Source: Pseudomonadota bacterium (GTDB lineage: Bacteria; Desulfobacterota; Desulfobaccia; Desulfobaccales; 0-14-0-80-60-11). Taken from it: 8,467 nt of DNA. Location: NCBI GenBank assembly GCA_018897875.1, contig JAHIKF010000208.1:1-8467 (forward strand), written 5' to 3'. The translations under genes were made by a program, and so were the position numbers. Positions 1 through 6,551 of the stretch are shown one piece after another. The stretch's first letter is position 1. Each line of letters opens with the position of its first letter. The notes beneath the pieces are model-generated. The model was given only the letters and a program-made list of their open reading frames with translations. It had not been told where the DNA came from and searched no databases.

Positions 1-333
1 AGCCGGGGCCGGCCCTCGGGCAGCAGTCACACCGGGCGCCGCCTCTTCAGGGGCCTCAAAGAAGCGGGCGCCCGCCTGATCGCGGCGGGCAGCTCCGACT
101 GGGTAGTCTTTCCCGGCCCGGACGGCTATCCCGGGGATGAGGCTTACTTTCTCCACTTCATCATCGACACCATCGGCCAGGCCCTGCACGGTCACCCGGA
201 ATTGGCCAGCAACCGCTTTAAGGCCTGGATCGCCCAACGCCACCGCCAGATCGAAGCCCAGGAATTGATCTATATCGCCCACCAACTGGATTTTTTGGGT
301 TATATTGAGGAAAGGGCAGTAGTGTCCGGTTAG
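1..333 (+). CDS. Probable class I SAM-dependent methyltransferase, C-terminal part
   Basis: The open frame enters from the left edge and ends at TAG 331-333, giving 110 residues with no start in the window. The visible part contains SSHTGRRLFRGLKEAGARLI, then AAGSSDWVVF, DEAYFLHFIIDTI and IYIAHQLDFLGY. From memory this resembles the C-terminal region of a class I (UbiE/methyltransferase-11 type) SAM-dependent methyltransferase subgroup. The SAM-binding GxGxG region would lie outside the window, so the assignment cannot be checked here. The last four codons (V-V-S-G-stop) overlap the terminal repeat of a MITE-like element starting at 321. The native C-terminus was therefore probably altered by insertion just after the conserved HQLDFLG stretch. 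Coding is well supported; function is moderately uncertain. Confidence 0.55.
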   Translation, partial: SRGRPSGSSHTGRRLFRGLKEAGARLIAAGSSDWVVFPGPDGYPGDEAYFLHFIIDTIGQALHGHPELASNRFKAWIAQRHRQIEAQELIYIAHQLDFLGYIEERAVVSG

Positions 334-592
334 AAAATTGCATGCGGTTGTTCTGCCCCCCTCACCCCAACCCTCTCCCCCCGAAGCGGGGGGAGAGGGA
401 GTATTGATGTCACCGGGTTTAGTAACCATGAGGCATTAAATCGGTCCCAGCTGCTCCCCTCTCCCCAATGGGGGAGAGGGTCAGGGTGAGGGGGAAGTAA
501 TATTCTCAGAGCAAAAAGCGCCTTAGAGAATTTATGAATTGTTGAACGGCGCATAACAAGCATTCTTCTTTGCAAAAACCAAACCGGACACT
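321..592. mobile_element. MITE-like non-coding element with 11-bp terminal inverted repeats
   Basis: AGTGTCCGGTT at 321-331 is repeated perfectly in inverse orientation at 582-592 (AACCGGACACT), bounding 272 bp without a plausible gene. Inside lies a second nested inverted repeat: 357-380 matches the reverse complement of 471-494 at 22 of 24 positions (CCCCCTCACCC..CCCTCTCCCC). Each inner arm also folds on itself. One hairpin is 371-382/388-399 (12 bp, loop GAAGC); the other is 457-466/471-480 (10 bp, loop AATG). Only a 2-nt GT repeat (319-320, 593-594) flanks the outer ends, so no convincing target duplication is visible. No transposase is present. It may be a short non-autonomous element, or a dispersed palindrome cluster inside an older insertion. 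Confidence 0.5.
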
Positions 593-675
593 GTTGAGAA
601 AAAGGCAAGGGGCGCCAATCCAAAGTTTTTGCTGAAAGCTGAAAGCTGACCGCTCTTTAAGACAGGAGTTTCAAC
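334..675. other. Intergenic region between methyltransferase and HAD genes
   Basis: These 342 bases hold most of the MITE-like element, then an AT-richer stretch and a short tandem run (GCTGAAA repeated, about 630-648) before the HAD ribosome binding site. Open frames crossing it translate the C-rich repeats into proline-rich peptides (PHPDPLP-type), the usual artefact of this repeat class. No promoter could be placed with confidence. Confidence 0.6.
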
Positions 676-1287
676 GTGTTCCAGGCGATCATCTACGACT
701 GCGACGGGGTCCTGGTAGATTCCCGGGAAGCCAACCGGGCCTTCTACAACCACATCCTGGACCGCTTCGGGCTGGGTCCCCTGACCGAGGCGCAGCTTGC
801 GGTGGTCCACGTCAGCACCGCCCAGGGGGCCATCGATTTCCTCTTCCAGGGCCATCCCGGCCGGGAAGAGGCGCAGGTTTATCAGAAGACCATCAACAAC
901 GACCCCTTTCTGCCCCTTATCCGCCTGGAGCCGAACATTCGGGAGGTGCTCATTCGCCTTCGGTCCCATTACCTGACCGCCATCGCCACCAACCGGGGTA
1001 AAAGCCTGCCCCTGGTGCTCCGGAAACTGGGCCTTACTGACCTCTTCGATCTGACCGTCACGGCCTACGATGTCACCCGGCCCAAACCGCACCCGGAGTG
1101 CCTCGAAAAAATTCTCACCCTATTCCAGATGGAGCCGGAGGCGGCCCTATACATCGGGGACGCCGCCCTGGACCAGGAGGTGGCCGCGGCCGCCGGAGTG
1201 CCCTTCGCGGCCTACAAAAACCCGGGGCTGACCGCCCGTTATCACCTCCAGTCCCATCTGGACCTGCTGGCGGTCCTCAAACTCTAA
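676..1287 (+). CDS. HAD-superfamily phosphatase (phosphoglycolate phosphatase-like)
   Basis: This is a 203-residue cytosolic HAD hydrolase that probably removes phosphate from a small metabolite through an aspartyl-phosphate intermediate. Motif I is DCDGVLVDS (nucleophile Asp8, acid/base Asp10). Motif II is IATNRG (Thr105). Motif III is the Lys137 of RPKPHPE. Motif IV is YIGDAALD (Asp162, Asp166), the Mg2+ site. An alpha-helical cap of about 65 residues between motif I and motif II marks the C1-cap, subfamily IA type that includes phosphoglycolate phosphatase and beta-phosphoglucomutase; the substrate cannot be read from sequence. The GTG start is chosen because AGGAG (664-668) sits 7 nt upstream and the protein begins directly at the first beta strand. 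The gene is probably monocistronic: a repeat-containing spacer follows. All catalytic motifs are intact. Confidence 0.9.
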   Translation: MFQAIIYDCDGVLVDSREANRAFYNHILDRFGLGPLTEAQLAVVHVSTAQGAIDFLFQGHPGREEAQVYQKTINNDPFLPLIRLEPNIREVLIRLRSHYLTAIATNRGKSLPLVLRKLGLTDLFDLTVTAYDVTRPKPHPECLEKILTLFQMEPEAALYIGDAALDQEVAAAAGVPFAAYKNPGLTARYHLQSHLDLLAVLKL

Positions 1288-1380
1288 CGGCCTCGCTTGA
1301 GTTTTCTTCCTAACGCCTGTTTTTTCTGCCCATTTTTTTCTTCTCCCCCAAACTCTCCTGGACCCCCCAAAAGTTATTTT

Positions 1381-1401
1381 CCCCTCCCCTGGTGGGAGGG
1401 G
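1381..1401. repeat. Short palindromic (REP-like) element
   Basis: CCCCTCCC (1381-1388) pairs with GGGAGGGG (1394-1401) across the loop CTGGT, an 8-bp stem. It is followed by ATTAAGGGGTGGGGGAGG. C-rich/G-rich palindromes of this type are dispersed in many environmental bacterial genomes. No T-tract follows, so it is unlikely to be an intrinsic terminator. Confidence 0.55.
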
Positions 1402-1457
1402 ATTAAGGGGTGGGGGAGGAAATTTGGATTATTTTCGCAACCATCAACTCTAACGCC

Positions 1458-1486
1458 TTAACATTTTCCCCCAGCGCGGTTCTAAA
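1458..1486 (+). promoter_or_regulatory. Candidate sigma-70 promoter for the lipoprotein gene
   Basis: TTAACA (1458-1463; 5 of 6 to consensus) and TCTAAA (1481-1486; 4 of 6) are separated by 17 nt. The -10 hexamer lies about 40 nt before the ATG at 1528. Only the spacing and hexamer match support it. Confidence 0.3.
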
Positions 1487-1527
1487 TACTTAAACGCACC
1501 AATCAATCCCTTGGGGAGGGAAGAGTC

Positions 1528-1905
1528 ATGAACGGAAAACAACGCTTTTGGGGCCTGCGCCTGGGAAAGCAGTGGATATTGGTAGGTTTGCTGGGCTTGA
1601 GTTTGCTCGCGGGATGCGCCACGCCGAGTCAAAGCCCCTACCTGTACACGGGTGCCGGTCTGGGTGCGGCCCTGGGGGCCGGCATCGGGGCCGCCGCTAA
1701 TCACCGGAATCCTTGGAAGGGAGCGGCGATCGGCGCTTTGCTCGGGGGTGCCGGGGGTGGTGTAGCCGGAGAAGCCTACGGGCGGTCGCAAACCCCTTAT
1801 CAGCCGCAACAGTCGGGGTATTATCAACCCCAACAGCAGGAGTATTATCAGCCTCAGCAGGGGAGTTATCAGCCGGCCCCCTATTATGGGCCTCCGCCCG
1901 GCTAA
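1528..1905 (+). CDS. Glycine-zipper outer-membrane-type lipoprotein
   Basis: This is a 125-residue predicted lipoprotein. A basic N-terminus (MNGKQRFWGLRLGKQ) is followed by a hydrophobic segment ending in the lipobox LLAGC, so cleavage and lipidation are expected at Cys30. Lys is absent at +2 and +3 (ATP), which is consistent with export to the outer membrane. Residues about 41-83 form a glycine zipper (GAGLGAALGAGIGAA and GAAIGALLGGAGGGVAGEA). Such two-helix hairpins are known from small lipoproteins and OmpA-associated proteins that insert in or stiffen membranes. The C-terminal 35 residues are a Tyr/Gln/Pro repeat (QPQQ recurring about every 11 residues) ending in PPPG, probably disordered. 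The start is supported by GGGAGG at 1513-1518. The gene stands alone with its own terminator. Specific function is unknown. Confidence 0.85.
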   Translation: MNGKQRFWGLRLGKQWILVGLLGLSLLAGCATPSQSPYLYTGAGLGAALGAGIGAAANHRNPWKGAAIGALLGGAGGGVAGEAYGRSQTPYQPQQSGYYQPQQQEYYQPQQGSYQPAPYYGPPPG

Positions 1906-1959
1906 CCAGCCGGCCATGGTCAAACCGGATGCCGGTTGCCGGCAGGTTGCAAAAATGAG

Positions 1960-1990
1960 CCCCGGTGGGTGATCCCACCGGGGTTTTTTT
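1960..1990 (+). terminator. Rho-independent terminator after the lipoprotein gene
   Basis: CCCCGGTGGG (1960-1969) and CCCACCGGGG (1974-1983) form a perfect 10-bp stem with loop TGAT, followed directly by seven T (1984-1990). On the minus strand the same stem is followed, after a short gap, by five T, so it may also stop the convergent gene whose stop is at 2033. Confidence 0.93.
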
Positions 1991-2032
1991 ATGGGGAAGA
2001 GTTGATCTGGAACGTGGAGCCCGAAAGTACCC

Positions 2033-2656
2033 CTAAGGCTTCCTGACCAGCAGGGTGGCGATGTCCACTTCATGCTGGGCGATGGTACGCATACGATCCA
2101 GAAGAGCCAGGAAGATGGGGGCCGCCTGGGGCAAGCAGAGGCCTTCAATCATGCGCTCTTCATGCTCAGTGGCAAAGGAAACGCAAGCTTGTCCCAACTT
2201 GCGGCCTTCCTCCAAGAGGTAGTTCTTCAGTAACGCATTATCGGTTTTGATGATATCCATTATCGAGCGGATCATGCCGGAGTGCTGGTCAAAGAGAAAG
2301 TTGGCCTGGGTCACGGCCTTCTCAGAGAAGAGGATCGCGCCACGAATTTTCCGCTCGATGGGGTCGGCACACTGGCCGATGTTGTCGCCGATGATCTTTA
2401 AGTGGTCCAGGATACCTTGGACTCGATTTGAAGCCAGCCGTTCGTCTTCTGATTTCCGGGCGATTAACGATTCCACTTGGCCGGCCATGTCATGAATAGC
2501 TTGCGCCACAAGGTTCCGGAGGGAGTGCAGTTCCCTCAGACTGGCCTGACTATGTCGATTGAAGGCATCCCGAGCTGCTCCCATCATGGTCAGAAACTTG
2601 TCAATAATGGGGCTAAGTGCCGCAACCTGCTCTTCGGTAAACTGGTCTACCACCAT
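2033..2656 (-). CDS. Conserved-looking all-helical protein, PhoU-like; function unknown
   Basis: This 207-residue soluble protein has no signal peptide or membrane segment. It is almost entirely amphipathic helix, with long Leu/Ile heptad-like stretches. The middle part (about residues 78-160: VQGILDHLKIIGDNIGQCAD, then FSEKAVTQANFLFDQHSGMI) has the look of PhoU-type helical bundles, including a 'LKIIGDNIG' stretch reminiscent of the PhoU 'LKIANDLERIGD' motif. The full PhoU metal-binding E/D pattern is not obvious, so this is only a structural analogy. ATG is supported by AGGAGG (2663-2668) 6 nt upstream. It lies 218 bp downstream of ppsA on the same strand and ends facing the lipoprotein terminator. 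It could equally be a chemotaxis- or stress-related helical protein. Confidence 0.8.
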   Translation of the reverse strand: MVVDQFTEEQVAALSPIIDKFLTMMGAARDAFNRHSQASLRELHSLRNLVAQAIHDMAGQVESLIARKSEDERLASNRVQGILDHLKIIGDNIGQCADPIERKIRGAILFSEKAVTQANFLFDQHSGMIRSIMDIIKTDNALLKNYLLEEGRKLGQACVSFATEHEERMIEGLCLPQAAPIFLALLDRMRTIAQHEVDIATLLVRKP

Positions 2657-2782
2657 GATGAGCCTCCTATGAATTTATTTATGACAATTAAAATAATCAT
2701 CCTTACCGCAAAATCCACCCTGCGGCGAGGTTAGAACTGCCTGATCCTATGGAAAGATGGGACCTGGCCGGGCAACCACGGG

Positions 2783-2855
2783 GGGGCGCTCCCAGCGTAA
2801 CCGCATTTCCGGGCCGCGCCCCTCGGCGTTGTTTAAGGGGGTCTGCGAGTCCCCC
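2783..2855 (-). other. Hairpins in the spacer downstream of ppsA
   Basis: Two inverted repeats occupy the ppsA downstream spacer: GGGGG/CCCCC at 2837-2841/2851-2855, and GGGGCGC/GCGCCCC at 2783-2789/2816-2822 with an inner GCG/CGC hairpin. Neither is followed by a good T-tract on the minus strand, so they may only slow or protect the ppsA 3' end. I see no gene in 2657-2874. Confidence 0.35.
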
Positions 2856-2874
2856 AGATTGGGCTAATGCCGGC

Positions 2875-5262
2875 TCACTGCCGGCCTTCCGCCTCCGCCA
2901 CGTGCCGTATCACCTTGATGACGCTGTCCGGGTTGAGGGAAATGGAATCGATGCCGCAGGAAACCAGAAACTCGGCGAAATCGGGGTAATCACTGGGGGC
3001 CTGGCCGCAGATGCCCACCTTGCGGCCGGACAGATGGGCGCTGGTGATGAGGCTTCGGATCATCCGCGTCACCGCCTCGTCCCGCTCATCGAAGAGTTCG
3101 GAGAGTTCCGAGGAATCCCGGTCCACCCCCAGCACCAATTGGGTAAGGTCGTTGCTGCCGATGGAAAAGCCGTCGAAGCGCTCGGCGAATTTTTCCGCCA
3201 GGATGACGTTGGACGGAATCTCGACCATGACATAGACTAGAAGCCCCGCCTCGCCCCGTTTCAGGCCGTTGTCGGCCAATACCTGAAGCACCCGGTCCGC
3301 CTCCTGCAAGGTGCGGCAGAAGGGAATCATGACGATGACGTTGGCCAGACCCATCTCTTCCCGGACCCTTTTCACGGCCCGGCACTCCAGGGCGAACCCC
3401 TTCCGGTAGCGGTCGCTGTAATACCGCGACGCGCCCCGAAAACCCAGCATGGGGTTGTTTTCCTGGAACTCGAACTGACGGCCGCCGATGAGGTTGGCGT
3501 ATTCGTTGGTTTTAAAATCACTCATGCGGACGATCACCGGCTCGGGATATTGGGACGCGGCGATCTTGGCGATCCCCCGGGCCAGGTTGTCCACAAAATA
3601 TTCCACCTTGTCCTCGTACCCCTCGGTCAGGGCCAGAATCTCCCGGCGGGTCCCCGGGTCCGTCACCTGGTCGAAATGGAGCAGGGCCAGGGGGTGAATC
3701 TTGATGATACTGTTGATGATGAATTCCATGCGGGCCAGGCCGATGCCCTTAACCGGCAGGCGCCACCAGCGGAAGGCCGCCGCAGGGGAGGCGATGTTCA
3801 TCATGATCCGGGTCCGGGTCTCAGGCAGGTTCGACAGGTTGACCTCCGTTTCCCGAAACTTGAGGAGGCCCTCATAGACATACCCCTGGTCACCCTCGGC
3901 CCCGGAAATGGTGATCTCCTGGCCGTTCTTCAGGATCTCCGTGGCCTTACCGGTCCCGACGATGGCGGGAATGCCCAACTCCCGGCTGACGATGGCCGCG
4001 TGGCAGGTGCGCCCCCCATGGTCCGTGACGATGCCCCGGGCCCGCTTCATGATGGGCACCCAGTCGGGGTCCGTCATTTCGGTGACCAGAATGGCGTTAG
4101 CCTTGAACCGGGCAATATCCGCGGCGCTCTTGATGCGGCAGACCCGCCCGGCGGCAATGGCCTCCCCGATGGCCAGGCCGGTGAGCAGCCTTTTGCCCTC
4201 TTGCTGTAACTCATAGGTTTTGAGGGAGCCGGCTTCCCGGCGGGATTGGACGGTTTCCGGGCGGGCCTGGACGATGAATAACCGGCCGCTGTCGCCATCC
4301 TTGGCCCATTCGATGTCCATGGCCTTGCCGTAATGCTGTTCGATAGTGACCGCCCAGCGGGCCAGGGTTAAAATCTCGGCGTCTGACAGGACGAAGGTAT
4401 TGCGCTCATCCCTGGCGGTATCCAGGTTCTTGGTGGTCTTGGTGCCGCCCACGGCGTACACCAGCTTCTTTTCCTTGGCCCCCAGGTTTTTTTCGATAAT
4501 GGGGATGAATCCCGGGTTGGCCAGCAGGGGTTTGAAGACCATGTATTCATCGGGGTTCACCGTACCCTGAACCACGTTCTCGCCCAAACCCCAGGCGGCG
4601 TTGATGACCGCCACGTCCCTGAAGCCCGTCTCCGTGTCGATGGTGAACATGACGCCGGAGCCGGCCTTGTCGGACCGGACCATCTTCTGCACCCCGATGG
4701 AAAGCGCCACCCGCAGGTGGTCGAACCCCTTTTCCTGCCGGTAGACCATGGCCCGGTCGGTGAACAGGGAGGCATAGCACCGTCGGCAGGCCTCTATGAG
4801 TTCGTGGTCCCCGGTAACATTCAGAAAGCTCTCCTGTTGTCCGGCAAAGCTGGCATCGGGCAAATCCTCGGCGGTGGCGCTGCTCCTCACCGCCACGTCC
4901 ACGTCATTGACGTTGTAGCGCCGGCCCAGCTCATGGTAGGCAATGCTGATGGCCGCCGTGATTTCTTGGGGGAATTGGGCCCGGAGGAAGAGGCGGCGAA
5001 TGGCCTTGCCGGTCTCCTCCAGGGACTTCGCCCCCTGGCGCCAGTCCTTAAGCAGAGCCTCAATCTTACCGCTCATATTATTGACTTTGAGGAATTCCCA
5101 GTACGCCGCGGCGGTGGTGGCAAACCCGTGGGGCACTGGAATGCCCCGATCCTTGAGGGTGCGGACCATTTCCCCCAGGGAGGCGTTCTTACCGCCCACC
5201 AGAGGCACATCGGTGTTGTTCAAGGTTTCAAACCAGCGCACATACCGGTCGTCTTGGTGCAT
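2875..5262 (-). CDS. ppsA: Phosphoenolpyruvate synthase (pyruvate, water dikinase)
   Basis: This cytosolic enzyme makes PEP from pyruvate and ATP, releasing AMP and phosphate, and is the entry step of gluconeogenesis from C2/C3 carbon. The length of 795 residues matches the usual roughly 790. The N-terminal ATP-grasp-like domain (about 1-345) shows GGKNASLGEM (23-32), VRSSATAEDLPDASFAGQQ (125-143) and FIVQARPET (329-337). The swivelling phosphohistidine domain (about 385-465) contains GGRTCHAAIVSRELG with catalytic His421. The C-terminal TIM-barrel domain (about 485-790) contains PMLGFRGASRY, VEIPSNV, IGSNDLTQL and GICGQAPSDYP with catalytic Cys752. The start is supported by GGGAGG (5267-5272). 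All key residues are present. No operon partner is obvious; the helical protein downstream is 218 bp away. Confidence 0.97.
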   Translation of the reverse strand: MHQDDRYVRWFETLNNTDVPLVGGKNASLGEMVRTLKDRGIPVPHGFATTAAAYWEFLKVNNMSGKIEALLKDWRQGAKSLEETGKAIRRLFLRAQFPQEITAAISIAYHELGRRYNVNDVDVAVRSSATAEDLPDASFAGQQESFLNVTGDHELIEACRRCYASLFTDRAMVYRQEKGFDHLRVALSIGVQKMVRSDKAGSGVMFTIDTETGFRDVAVINAAWGLGENVVQGTVNPDEYMVFKPLLANPGFIPIIEKNLGAKEKKLVYAVGGTKTTKNLDTARDERNTFVLSDAEILTLARWAVTIEQHYGKAMDIEWAKDGDSGRLFIVQARPETVQSRREAGSLKTYELQQEGKRLLTGLAIGEAIAAGRVCRIKSAADIARFKANAILVTEMTDPDWVPIMKRARGIVTDHGGRTCHAAIVSRELGIPAIVGTGKATEILKNGQEITISGAEGDQGYVYEGLLKFRETEVNLSNLPETRTRIMMNIASPAAAFRWWRLPVKGIGLARMEFIINSIIKIHPLALLHFDQVTDPGTRREILALTEGYEDKVEYFVDNLARGIAKIAASQYPEPVIVRMSDFKTNEYANLIGGRQFEFQENNPMLGFRGASRYYSDRYRKGFALECRAVKRVREEMGLANVIVMIPFCRTLQEADRVLQVLADNGLKRGEAGLLVYVMVEIPSNVILAEKFAERFDGFSIGSNDLTQLVLGVDRDSSELSELFDERDEAVTRMIRSLITSAHLSGRKVGICGQAPSDYPDFAEFLVSCGIDSISLNPDSVIKVIRHVAEAEGRQ

Positions 5263-5370
5263 GTCGCCTCCCTAATGTGGCGTTCCTCAATCAGTGCGGT
5301 ATTAACGACCAAGAATTAGCACCCCCCTTTTCTCAAACTTATCCTTACCCACAAGTTTTTCTGGCTGGTG

Positions 5371-5392
5371 GCACAGCCTTTCCAGGCTGTGC
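5371..5392. repeat. Palindromic repeat (GCACAGCC/GGCTGTGC)
   Basis: GCACAGCC (5371-5378) and GGCTGTGC (5385-5392) form an 8-bp stem with loop TTTCCA, between ppsA and the oxidoreductase gene. It looks like a dispersed extragenic palindrome. It lies about 110 bp upstream of the ppsA start, so a regulatory role is possible but unsupported. Confidence 0.5.
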
Positions 5393-5456
5393 GAAAATCC
5401 TCGCACCGGCTAAACCACCATGGTCGTTTGGGGCCACCTCCAATCATGAAATTCCT

Positions 5457-5486
5457 CGTAGGGGCGGTTCGCGAACCGCCCCTACG
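5457..5486. repeat. Perfect 30-bp palindrome overlapping a gene 3' end
   Basis: The arm CGTAGGGGCGGTTCG (5457-5471) is followed without a loop by its exact reverse complement (5472-5486). This is a well-known type of dispersed GTAGGGGCGGTTCGCGAACC repeat. Its right arm includes the stop codon (5482-5484 on the plus strand) of the oxidoreductase encoded on the minus strand. It could double as a transcript-end hairpin, but no T-tract follows. Confidence 0.8.
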
Positions 5487-6087
5487 GGCGGACTTTCACG
5501 GTAAAGATGCACAGCATCTCCCGCACTTCGTCCAGCCAGGCCTGCCGCTGGGCGGGGGTGCTGGTCACCACCACAGCAAAATTTTTGCGGTAAAAGAGCC
5601 GGATCCCGCACAACCCGAAGATGCAGTTTTTCCAGAGAGTTTCCAGCGGGTCGCCGAAGACTGCCAGTTCCCGCTCCCGGGGGGTGTTAGAGGTGGTGAA
5701 CACCACCGCGGCTTTGGCCTGGAGCAGCCCCACCGGAACGCCGTCGCCGGAGTCGCCCTCCTGAAACCGGTAGGCCACCTCCGGCCGGAGCACCCGGTCC
5801 ACCCAGCCCTTCAGGATGGCCGGCGGCTGGCCCCACCAGTTGGGATGGACGATGACGATGCCCTGGGCCTGGGCGATCTCCCGACAGTGCCGCGCCAGGT
5901 CAGGGTGCAGGAAGGCCTCCCGCTCGAGTTCGGGTGCCAGCAGCACGGGATCGAAGTTGTCCTGGTAGAGGTCATGAAACCGGACCTCATGCCCCTGGGT
6001 CTTTAAGGTATGCGTTGCGGTGGCGGCGATGGCGTGGTTGAAGCTGCCGTGCCGGGGATGAGCCAGGATTACCGAGAGGATGGCCAT
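5482..6087 (-). CDS. NAD(P)H-dependent oxidoreductase, flavodoxin-like fold
   Basis: This 201-residue cytosolic flavoprotein belongs to the Flavodoxin_2 family (MdaB/KefF/YwrO-like quinone reductases), which transfer two electrons from NAD(P)H to quinones or other acceptors. The first beta strand and phosphate-binding loop are ILAHPRHGSFNHAIA (residues 7-21). The diagnostic HPNWWGQPPAILKGWVDRV (81-99) is the conserved 'P-x-WWG-x-PA-x-LKGW-x-DRV' FMN-site motif. FTTSNTPRE follows at about 129-137. ATG is supported by AGGAG (6093-6097). The length is normal for the family, but the stop codon lies in a dispersed palindrome (5457-5486), so the last one or two residues may be acquired. A 7-bp hairpin (6128-6134/6146-6152) lies about 40 nt upstream of the start. 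The natural substrate is not determinable. Confidence 0.93.
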   Translation of the reverse strand: MAILSVILAHPRHGSFNHAIAATATHTLKTQGHEVRFHDLYQDNFDPVLLAPELEREAFLHPDLARHCREIAQAQGIVIVHPNWWGQPPAILKGWVDRVLRPEVAYRFQEGDSGDGVPVGLLQAKAAVVFTTSNTPRERELAVFGDPLETLWKNCIFGLCGIRLFYRKNFAVVVTSTPAQRQAWLDEVREMLCIFTVKVRP

Positions 6088-6127
6088 GACGACTCCTAGG
6101 GGGCAGGCAAGGCCGAGTCACCCCCCA

Positions 6128-6152
6128 GCAGGTGCAATTCCCTTACACCTGC
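6128..6152 (-). other. Leader hairpin upstream of the oxidoreductase gene
   Basis: GCAGGTG (6128-6134) pairs with CACCTGC (6146-6152), continuing inward with AA/TT after one mismatch and a TTCCC loop. It lies in the 170-nt spacer between the SRP RNA 3' end and the oxidoreductase start. It may be a processing or regulatory structure, but no T-tract supports a terminator. Confidence 0.35.
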
Positions 6153-6265
6153 CAGAGTAGCGTTTGTAAGCCGCACACCCGGAAAGCGGCGCTTGGCCGG
6201 CCGAGAGAAATCAGACGTTTGAGGAGTTTTTGAAACGAAGGCCCAGAAATACCGCGGAAAAACAG

Positions 6266-6538
6266 CCTGGCCGTGCACCCTCCTTCGAATCCGCCACAAC
6301 CGAGGACCGTGTCCAGAGGGTTGATGGATTAGAATCCGCCGCGACACAGACCGCCTTGTTTACCGCTGCTTCCTTCCGGACCTGACGGGGTTCACAAGCG
6401 TCTGTTGCGCAGGGTCCAATCCGCCGCCCTGGTCAGCAGTCAACGGCAGCGCTGCAATCCTCTAAGAGGGACTTCAACCCCGCATAAGCGGTTTTCGGGT
6501 TACAGGGCACCGCTAGCTCCCCATCTAGCACGACCAGG
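6266..6538 (-). ncRNA. ffs: Large bacterial signal recognition particle RNA with Alu domain
   Basis: This RNA scaffolds the signal recognition particle, which targets nascent membrane proteins with Ffh. The S-domain apex is unmistakable on the minus strand: CAGGUCCGGAAGGAAGCA within 6365-6386, with flanking stems ACAGAC/GUCUGU and CUUGU/ACAAG. A further helix pairs GGAUUGGA with UUCUAAUCC (6422 and 6326 ends). Upstream, the Alu domain shows GUGCUAG-AUGGGGAG-CUAGC (stem 6525-6529/6512-6516) followed by GGUGCCCUGUAACCCG, closely matching Bacillus scRNA. The two ends pair as helix 1: CCUGGUCGUGC (6528-6538) with GCACGGCCAGG (6266-6276), 11 bp with one G-U. The length of about 273 nt matches the roughly 271 nt of B. 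subtilis. Five T follow (6258-6262). The HU stop codon is 13 nt upstream. Exact ends are estimated. Confidence 0.96.
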
Positions 6539-6551
6539 TTGAAAAAACGGC

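Larger units (their letters stand above)
1288..1527. other. Pyrimidine-rich spacer between HAD and lipoprotein genes
   Basis: The first part (about 1300-1390) is C/T-rich on the plus strand with several T runs, and may allow transcription to end after the HAD gene, though no classical hairpin plus T-tract is evident. It contains the palindromic repeat at 1381-1401 and a candidate promoter just before the lipoprotein gene. I see no coding sequence in it. Confidence 0.5.

Noticed and set aside
334..675. CRISPR array or tandem repeat locus
   Set aside because: The repeats are inverted arms of palindromes, not regularly spaced direct repeats with unique spacers.
532..1092. 186-residue minus-strand frame opposite the HAD gene
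   Set aside because: It is antisense to a gene with all HAD motifs intact; long antisense frames are common in GC-rich coding DNA.
1450..2148. 232-residue minus-strand frame across the lipoprotein and terminator
   Set aside because: It runs antisense through a clear lipoprotein gene and a strong terminator, with Pro/Arg/Leu-biased low-complexity composition.
2657..2874. Promoter for the helical protein in the AT-rich stretch 2670-2715
   Set aside because: No hexamer pair with acceptable spacing could be placed; co-transcription with ppsA remains possible.
3550..4209. Long plus-strand frames inside ppsA
   Set aside because: They are antisense to PEP synthase, which has continuous domain homology and catalytic residues throughout.
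6096..6347. 83-residue open frame on the minus strand next to the oxidoreductase gene
   Set aside because: Its 5' part lies inside the SRP RNA 3' half, the protein is Arg-rich with no recognisable motif, and it is explained by the RNA gene and leader.
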